DNA of 64,000 nucleotides from Euphorbia lathyris (taxonomy: Eukaryota > Streptophyta > Magnoliopsida > Malpighiales > Euphorbiaceae), in the NCBI RefSeq assembly GCF_963576675.1, contig NC_088915.1, positions 46,281,501 to 46,345,500 of the forward strand, read 5' to 3'. Every line of letters starts with the position of its first letter. Within the stretch, counting starts at the first letter, position 1. Under the pieces are notes generated by a model. The model saw only the letters and a list, made by a program, of their open reading frames with translations. It did not search any database and had not been told where the DNA came from. Both the position numbers and the translations under genes were made by a program. Shown piece by piece: positions 57,207 through 64,000 of the stretch.

Positions 57207-58737
57207 TGATATGTCCCAAATATATAGTCTTTTCAATGTAGTTTAACCCCATTTTATATTCGTGTTTAGCCTCTATTGCTCAGTTTATGGTACGTTTTGG
57301 CACGTTTCATCTATTTGTCGTCTAACGAGTGTTTTGAGTTGTTTCAAGGGTAAATGCACGAGAAACGGAGCAAAACAAGGACAATCAGATATTTCACTGC
57401 CTGCTCGGCGAGCAGGCAATGGAGTGCTCGGCGAGCAGGCAATGGAGTGCTCGGCGAGCAGGCTGGGCAACCACGATCTCACCTCGACAGGCACCCCTGC
57501 TCGGCGAGCAAGGGCATTTCTGCTCGGCGAGCAGCGACTCGAGATACATTTGGGCCATAACTCGCGGGCCGGAATCCCGACCCGAATAAGCTTTTAACGC
57601 TCCAGTCGACCAGAATACCTAAACTGACTCAGAAACGCACTGGAGGACTTTAAATGGAGGCGAAAACTATGTTGAAGGGGCATCATTCATTATTCAGGAT
57701 GTAGTCGATTCAGTAGCTCAGTTTTAGATTAGGTTTTAGCATTGTTTTTCTAGTTTCTTAGATTAGGTTTAATTATGTAATTTCGTTTATCACAATTGAC
57801 GGGAGAAGATCTTCATCTCTTCTAATTTATAATCGGAATCGGCAGAATGGGTTTTGGATTTTTATCTCTTCGCCTATTTATCTTTTGCTTTTATAAATTG
57901 TCGTAGATGTTTTCCATTAATCTAACATGCCTATTGCTTGGATTGGTTTGTCTATGAACCGATCCCCATCCAATTCGGGATGGGGATGAAATTGATTGTA
58001 TGAATATGTATGATTAGAGAATTAGAGCCTTTGATTGAACAGATTATGCATGCCTAATGCCTAGATGATGTTAGAAACAGGATTTATGCTAGAATGAACA
58101 TTGATAATGATCAACTAGCCTATTTATGTATATAATTTGCTTAATGTCTGTTACCCTGACGTTAAATAGGATTATAGATAGACGAGAACCTGACCACGGA
58201 ATTGTCTATACTGAACCTGTGTAAATCTGACCTCGCTAGAGACCACTAGGAGTGCGGCTTTGTGGCTGGGCTACGGCTTTAGCCTTAATTGCCAAAGAAC
58301 CTAATGCTTTGCATGACCTAGGGTATATGCCTAATCAAGCCGTCACCCAAATGCATGTGAATAGGTTAGACAAATCCCGTATAAATTTGTCTATCTCATT
58401 AGGGCAATTACCGTCTAATCACTGGTAACACTTAAATCCTAATTCCCTAGACCATACATAGGATTTAATCAAGGAATTCCTCGACCTAGATTGTGCCATC
58501 CGTTAACTCACCTTCTCCATGTTAATTGTTCGCTTTATTTTATTAGATTATTGCTTTCAATTCGTCTAGTTAATTACCCAAATTATTATTCAACCCTCTA
58601 AATAGTTAGACCAACCTAGGTATATTTACTGATTATAACAAATAGTCATTGTGGTTCGATCTCGTGCTTAGCACAATATTACTTGTTGCGATAGGATACA
58701 CTTGTCCTATTAAATGCTATATCCTTTACGAGCATCA
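57207..58737 (+). repeat. LTR of A4 (1531 bp)
   Basis: Bounded on the left by the broken A3 LTR and on the right by AGTTTTTGGCGCCG. Five copies of TGCTCGGCGAGCA lie at 57402-57533. The tail resembles the A2 and A3 LTRs. Confidence 0.8.
57401..57533. repeat. TGCTCGGCGAGCA palindrome array in the A4 LTR
   Basis: Copies of the near-perfect palindrome begin near 57402, 57425, 57448, 57498 and 57521, mostly 23-24 bp apart. The first three share linker GGCAATGGAG. Confidence 0.88.
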
Positions 58738-58743
58738 AGTTTT

Positions 58744-58840
58744 TGGCGCCGCTGCCGGGGATTATTTTGTTTATAACTAGATTTAATTTTCGAAATTCCC
58801 GACAACAACACCACCAAGTTTTTGGCGCCGTTGCCGGGGA
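58744..58840 (+). other. Two tandem primer binding sites of A4
   Basis: TGGCGCCGCTGCCGGGGA (58744-58761) and TGGCGCCGTTGCCGGGGA (58823-58840) stand 79 bp apart, each preceded by CAAGTTTT and followed by a TATTTTG-TTATAA block. The second is the exact tRNA-Asp-type site; the first has one change. Confidence 0.85.
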
Positions 58841-59018
58841 CTATTTTGATTATAATCTGTGTAAATTGAATAGGTTGAAATAATTATTTAGATTTGTCTA
58901 TATTTTTCGTTTCTTTTTATTTTTCGTATTTCAATAAACTGATTCCGTTGCTTCTCCGTCAATTTTCAGGATATTAATGCTCCCGATGAATCAAGGACTT
59001 AAAAGAGCGAAAATACAC

Positions 59019-59236
59019 CTGCTCGCCGAGCATAATTCCCCCTACTCGCCGAGCAGGTCATCCAATTTTAAATCCTAGTGAAACGACAACGTTATCAAAG
59101 CCCCCTTGTCGAAATCAACCGTTTGCTCAGCGAGCAACCTTATTCCTGCTCGCCGAGCATGTCTTGTCAAAAGAGCTTAAATTCGCGATTTAACGCGCAG
59201 CTCGACGAGCTAGCCCTTTTCTGCTCGCCGAGCACT
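59019..59236. repeat. GCTCGCCGAGC palindromes in the A4 leader
   Basis: Six copies or variants (CTGCTCGCCGAGCA near 59020, then near 59043, 59131, 59147, 59199 and 59221) lie downstream of the primer sites. They are the same family of motif as in the LTR, with the central GG changed to CC. Confidence 0.8.
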
Positions 59237-59475
59237 ATCAGTTAAAAAGCAATTTTAAGAATTCCAGCAGACAAATGTTCGAACCCTCTAACTTCTAAAA
59301 CCTCCCAAAAACCCTCCCACTTCGAATTCCATTGTGAAAATCGTCACTTCCCCTACAAAAACCCTTAGATTCATCCTCACTACTCCATTCCAACATCAAT
59401 TCGAAGTTTAGGGTTAGGTTTTCCCCAAATTCCAAAAATTCCAAAATCCCCTAACTTAGGAAAACCTAAATCACA

Positions 59476-59724
59476 ATGTCTGAGGGAGATGATTATGCAC
59501 AGCCTTTGGGAAGGGGAGGAAGGAGGAAGCGTGCCCCGGCCGTGAATCCCATGAGGCGCGCACAACGGGTAGCTCCACCCGTATTCCTCACGACACATCC
59601 GTGTGCTCTGTCAGTTCAGTATCACTGCCCATTCCTCTTGGAATCCGAGGCAGAAGGTAAGCGGTTCAAAACACTATCCGGTAATATTGTCTCCACTACC
59701 CGATACTTTGATTTTGATTTGGGG
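59476..59724 (+). CDS. A4 first frame, N-terminal part, function unknown
   Basis: ATG 59476 (MSEGDDYAQPLGRGGRRKRAP) opens a basic N-terminus, then FLLESEAEGKRFKTLSG and TTRYFDFDL. The second half has the pattern of the N-terminus of the uncharacterised accessory ORF of plant gypsy elements (a Lys-rich start, then an RF-x-L block and a T-R-x-F-D motif). It is cut by element B, where a stop follows at once. No function can be assigned. Confidence 0.45.
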
Positions 59725-60147
59725 TAGTTTGTATATCGGTTTAAGAGTATATATTAACGTATCGTTTCATTTTCTTTACATATTTTAGGATTAGACACGT
59801 ATCATGGCAATTTGAAAACACGAACTGATTCATTTATCACATCAAAAATGGTAACGGGTAATCCTATGGCAACTTCTAAGGCTACTATATGCTGACACGG
59901 CTGATCGCGGGACCTCATAGGACCGCACAAATTCGCCCCTAACGAATGGATGGGGACCCTTTGGCGCCTTACTGTAGGGGGAACTTACACTAGCCTCTTT
60001 CGAGCGACGAATGGACTCTCGCTAGAGGTTTCGCGGAAATTACCCAAAAGGTTTGCAATAATGCTTATGAATGCATACGAAAAGAAATAATACGATCCGT
60101 CCCCGTTAAGGGCTTAATACACGCCTTCCGGAATCAAATTTCTCGCT
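59725..60147 (-). other. Leader of element B (partial)
   Basis: The reverse complement of 11040-11470 in element A, with substitutions. It ends at a junction near 59711-59724, where TTTTGAT is shared by both partners. Confidence 0.85.
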
Positions 60148-60165
60148 TCCCCAGCAGAGTCGCCA
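60148..60165 (-). other. Primer binding site of element B
   Basis: Minus strand TGGCGACTCTGCTGGGGA, identical to element A and two bases from the LTR end. Confidence 0.88.
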
Positions 60166-61273
60166 CTTGTTAGACGAGGTGCCGCGGCCTAATCTCCCGG
60201 GCGGACCGGGGGGTGGACAACCTCATGGCGACGTAAGCGGTGATTGGCGCCGAAAGCAACCAATCGTGGAATCAAGCTGCTCGGCAGGACCGGAGCTCGG
60301 AGATATGGAAGAGTCGCCACCCACGAATGGGAAAATGAACACCGATCCCTTGCGGGAGACCGGTGTGGGTTCGGGAAACTTAGGTACGAGCCGAGAAGGC
60401 TAGCTCCTTTCCGGAGAAAGGCTACTAGGCACCCCGACATCGCCCGGTTATGAACCACCGGCCTCCTACTCAGCATGTTAGGCGATAACGGACTAATCGT
60501 ATACTTCTTTAAGTTTAAAATTCATTTGAAACCCTTTTCTTTCTCTTTTTAGAAACCATTTTGAGCATATATTATTGAAAAGCCACATCAGTAAAGAATC
60601 ACCCATTTATGTTTATACATACACATAGAGGGGGGGGGGGGGGGAAAGAAGTGATTTATTTACAACCGTATTTAAATGTTATGTTGTGTGTTTATTCTAC
60701 GCTAACTTATTTCCCCAAAACGAGTTTATTTACATGGTTCGCACCTTAATCGCCGTTGGAACGATTTAGGTGCGTTTTAAAACCCCGTTTGATGAAGCTT
60801 ACCCGAATCGCCGTTGGAACGACTCGAGTAATTGAAAACGTTAAAGTAAAAGCCTTTTAATAAGAAAACGTGGTTAGACATACAAGTCAATTTTATTTTG
60901 TACAAATTCATTAAGAAAGCGATTCAAAATCTCCATTATTAATAAAGAAAACGATTTTGATTACAATGTTCGCTTAATCCGTCGTTGGAACGGACTAAGG
61001 TTTTAAAACGTGGTGTTTTGAAGACGATTTGAAATATCAACAAAAATGACTCTATTTATCTACATTAGAGATCTAAGAAAGCTCATTAGCTTAAATAATT
61101 TAATTAAAAACTCTCTTCTTGGTGATTTATTTTCCCCACTTACTTAATGGACTCTCTAATTGTTATACTTACGACAATAAACTTATTTAAACTAATATTC
61201 ACACTCAACTAAAGTCCTTTTGGAACATGGACCCATGAATGAGCCCAAAGAATAAAGAAAATGGTTTTAGACC

Positions 61274-61305
<32 letters not shown>

Positions 61306-62536
61306 TTAAATCAAAAAGAAAGGTAAGAAAATAAGATTTAACCAAAAATCATTATATGTATATGAAGATAATAAGAGCAATATATCTTATACTTTGAAAT
61401 GTGAAAATAATAAGTAATCCTATAACTAAGAAAGTAATACTTATCTAAAAATAATTTAATTCAATTATCATTAAAATAACCCAAATATTCCCAAAACTAT
61501 ATATATACATAACTAATATAGCTTTAACCATCCAAAAATACCATATGCTAATATGTATTAATTATTTCCCAAGATACTAAATAACCAATATTTACAACAT
61601 AACTCAAATTAATACAAAAAAAATAATATATATATATACTTATACTTATATTGAAAAATGGAATACAAAACAATATGCAAATATTCTAAAATAAATATAT
61701 ATATACTAAAATTCTAAAATAATTTGAAAAACATGTATTACATAATTATATATATATATACTAAGGATTAAAAGTCTAAAAGTTAAGAAAAAGGGACCGA
61801 AATGACATTTTTTACATTTTGGCAGATTTACCGACGGAAAATCCGTCGGTAAACAGCATTTAGCGACAGAATTGACAAATTACAGCAGCACTCCAATATT
61901 TTCCAGATTTATTCAAAAGCTTTAAATTAAATCTAATTCAATCGTTTTGGACTTCCGAACTACCAAAGATGGATCATAATCGAAAACGGAAGTTCCTAAA
62001 ACGATGTTTTCATTTTAAAACGTTATTTGGAAACCTCTTTTAAATTAAAAAACTTATAATTACAACATTTTCGATACCCGAACTACCTTTTTATCGGATC
62101 ACGGTTCGTATTGGGATAACCAATACGAGGTTTTTTATTTTAAAACAAAAACGAATTTTATTTAACACGAAACGAAAATTAAATAAATACGCTAACTAAA
62201 TAAAACGTGACAAAATAAATAAATGACTAAAGGAATAAAAACTATAGCATAAAAAAAATAAATAGAAGGAGAGAAATAAATTAAATAAAATAAAGAGTCT
62301 AGTCCTCGGATAATACCTTTGATTCGGTATCTGACAGTCGAAGCCGATTGATTCCACGAACCGCGAGCTCCCGATTTTAATCAAAATTTAGTAAAAATTG
62401 AACTTAGGAAATTTGGAATTTTTGAGAAAAAAATATTTTTCTCAAAAAAAATCCACTCTCTCTCTCTAAAAATGTTTAGAGTGAGAAAGTTTTTCCTCTT
62501 AAAGGCCTCCCCCCCAAAAGCCTCCTCCTTCACCTT

Positions 62537-62569
62537 GGGATCCGTGCCCTTATATAGGGAAGCGGATCC
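62537..62569 (-). promoter_or_regulatory. Element B LTR promoter: TATA in an inverted repeat
   Basis: GGGATCC arms enclose TATATAAG (minus strand), the counterpart of 8583-8614 in element A. The TATA core differs (TATATAAG against TATTTAAG) while the arms are kept. Confidence 0.6.
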
Positions 62570-62596
62570 CGGAACAATGGGCGACGCCAAAAAAAT

Positions 62597-62765
62597 TTGG
62601 GCGTCGCCCATTGTGGTTGGGCGGCCGCCCAACCTAGTGTTGGGCTACCGCCCAACCTTGTTGGGCGGCCGCCCAACGGCGTTGGGCGAGCGCCCAACGC
62701 GAGGTTGGGCGCCCGCGCCCAATCCTCGTCGGGTGTCCGCCCGACGTGGTTGGGCGCCTGCCCGG
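62597..62765. repeat. GC palindrome array in the B LTR
   Basis: Eight units of TTGGGC-N4-GCCCAA type or variants begin near 62597, 62617, 62640, 62661, 62682, 62705, 62729 and 62750. Centres differ from those in A (GGCC, GAGC, TACC), and both arms change together in the 62729 unit (TCGGG...CCCGA). Confidence 0.88.
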
Positions 62766-63183
62766 CGACCCTCGGGGCATGCCCCGCGCCGTCGGACGCG
62801 TGCACTCCGTGGCCGCCGAGCGCGCGTTCCGCGCAGCCAGACGCTCGCACGTCGCGGCTGCCGAACGCGCGCCCCATGCTGCCAGGCACGTGCGCTCAAC
62901 GGCCCACGAGGGCGCGCACTGCCAACGGTCCCAGGCATTGCTCGGACGTCGAGAGCGTGCCACTCGCAGTGCGTCCGACGGACGCCGCGCGCACGTCTCG
63001 AGCCGTCGAGCGGGCGTTCGACCATCGTCGTCCGCGTGCGGGATGCCGTTGCGCGCCCGCGCCGTGCCGTTAATTTTCCTCCGCTTATTATTCTTTATAT
63101 ATTTTTCAAAACTTCCAGAATCAATCGCTTCGACCGTTTTGTTTTCAGGTTTTCGTCACAGGTCCTCCGACTCGGTGTCTACA

Positions 63184-63205
63184 GTTGCCCCTACTTTTCT
63201 ATTTT
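63184..63205 (-). other. Polypurine tract of element B
   Basis: Minus strand AGAAAAGTAGGGGCAAC directly before TGTAGACACC, the counterpart of 25111-25130. Confidence 0.75.
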
Positions 63206-63384
63206 GACAGTGATGTGTGTGTTTCGAAAACGTCTTTTGCTAACGTACACATGCAATGTAAAACATATAAAAGTAAAAGACACGTAACGAGTAGGAGGGA
63301 ACATACCTGACCTTTGCGTTGCGCGCTCCGGCGTTGTTCTCTGACCTCTTCAGACTCTGCTTCGGGCTGCACCCTAATTCACGA

Positions 63385-63893
63385 CTGCGGGGATAATGGC
63401 TAAACAGCTACCCTATTTGTGACTGCGGGGATAATGGCTAAACAGCTACCCTATTTCAAGATTGCGGGGATAATGGCTAAACAGCTACCCTATTTCAAGA
63501 TTGCAGGGATAATGGCTAAACAGCTACCCTATTTCAAGATTGCGGGGATAATGGCTAAACAGCTACCCTATTTCAAGATTGCGGGGATAATGGCTAAACA
63601 GCTACCCTATTTCAAGATCACGGGGATAATGGCTAAACAGCTACCCTATTTCAAGATCACGGGGATAATGGCTAAACAGCTACCCTATTTCAAGATTGCG
63701 GGGATAATGGCTAAACAGCTACCCTATTTCAAGATCACGGGGATAATGGCTAAACAGCTACCCTATTTCAAGATCACGGGGATAATGGCTAAACAGCTAC
63801 CCTATTTCAAGATTGCGGGGATAATGGCTAAACAGCTACCCTATTTCAAGATTGCGGGGATAATGGCTAAACAGCTACCCTATTTCAAGATTG
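63385..63893. repeat. Thirteen 39-bp tandem repeats in element B
   Basis: The unit GCGGGGATAATGGCTAAACA + GCTACCCTATTTCAAGATT is almost invariant; the main variation is GATTGC against GATCAC. It gives way to a looser unit (AGATGGCTAAAAAGCAACTC) that resembles, reversed, the element A repeat. Near-identity points to recent amplification. Confidence 0.92.
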
Positions 63894-64000
63894 CGAGGAA
63901 GATGGCTAAAAAGCAACTCCGGTCAGCGACCACGAGTCAGATGGCTAAAAAGCAACTCCGGTCTGCGACCAAGAGTCAAATGGCTCAAAAGCAAATTCGG

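Larger units (their letters stand above)
57207..59720 (+). mobile_element. A4: third Athila-type element, LTR plus leader and first frame, truncated
   Basis: LTR 57207-58737 (TGATATGTCC to GAGCATCA), two primer binding sites (58744-58761 and 58823-58840), a leader rich in a GC palindrome, and the start of a frame at 59476. The element ends at the junction with reversed element B near 59711-59724. No gag or pol is present, so lineage rests on the primer and LTR style. Confidence 0.75.
60168..63183 (-). repeat. LTR of element B (3016 bp)
   Basis: Minus strand TGTAGACACC to CTAACA. It keeps all zones of the A LTR: palindrome array (62597-62765), TATA in an inverted repeat (62537-62569), AT-rich middle, the 12-bp-stem hairpin (61827-61853), the three stem-loops (60738-61000) and the structured end (60168-60500). 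Frames in its GC-rich part are repeat by-products. A run of 14 G lies at about 60630-60643. Confidence 0.9.
59721..64000 (-). mobile_element. B: second Tat/Ogre-like element, reversed, with one LTR between two internal regions
   Basis: Read on the minus strand: 39-bp repeats (63893-63385), 3' internal end and polypurine tract (63205-63184), LTR (63183-60168), primer binding site (60165-60148), leader (60147-59725), then an abrupt junction with A4. Both LTR flanks are internal element sequence, and no target-site duplication is found at either LTR end. All parts correspond to element A but are clearly diverged. It continues past the window. Confidence 0.85.

Noticed and set aside
62381..63287. 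Long frames on both strands (up to 271 codons) near the window end
   Set aside because: Same cause as in element A: the GC-rich zone of the B LTR. Frames overlap each other in all phases.
63385..63893. CRISPR-like regular repeat
   Set aside because: Units are contiguous with no unique spacers, and the context is a plant retrotransposon; it is a minisatellite.

Overview
The window is nuclear DNA of a flowering plant, probably a eudicot. It opens with one intact, intron-containing host gene, an ATN1-type Raf-like protein kinase (541-3730). Almost everything after it is a pile of nested LTR retrotransposons with AT-rich backgrounds, tRNA-type primer binding sites and target-site duplications. 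No tRNA or rRNA gene and no prokaryotic feature was seen.

Layout. (1) 1-3730: kinase gene, then about 1.2 kb of AT-rich spacer and a LINE reverse-transcriptase scrap (4968-5195). (2) 6053-28330: a broken, intron-bearing gene of the putative gypsy-type transposase family (X), split by a reversed solo LTR (Y; duplication AAAGC). Y is itself split by an 18.2-kb Tat/Ogre-like Ty3/gypsy element (A, 8053-26277; duplication ACTGT). A has a 2967-bp 5' LTR, a primer binding site, gag-protease-RT-RNase H-integrase with two frameshifts and three nonsense codons, and a 3' LTR with a 1.8-kb deletion. Between integrase and 3' LTR, on the opposite strand, it carries a six-exon, fully open plant-mobile-domain (PMD) gene with its own TATA box (20803-23948). 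(3) 28340-30324: a reversed gag-protease scrap (T) interrupted by a reversed 2.2-kb-family LTR (S), which holds a further solo LTR (Z). (4) 30325-59720: three Athila-type elements. A2 begins inside S, A3 sits in A2, and A4 sits in the 3' LTR of A3. A nearly intact Ty1/copia element (C) lies within A3, and C is split by a solo LTR (S2) of the S family. (5) 59721-64000: a second Tat/Ogre-like element (B) on the minus strand, in which one LTR is flanked on both sides by internal sequence, as in a tandem array.

How the parts work together. The kinase is an ordinary host gene bordering a heterochromatin-like nest. Most nonsense codons in the retroelements can be explained by C-to-T or G-to-A change, as expected for methylated, silenced DNA. 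The exception is the PMD gene inside A, which stays open across six exons while the pol gene beside it has decayed. Several LTR families here independently carry arrays of short GC-rich palindromic or near-palindromic motifs at regular spacing, which no annotated gene explains.
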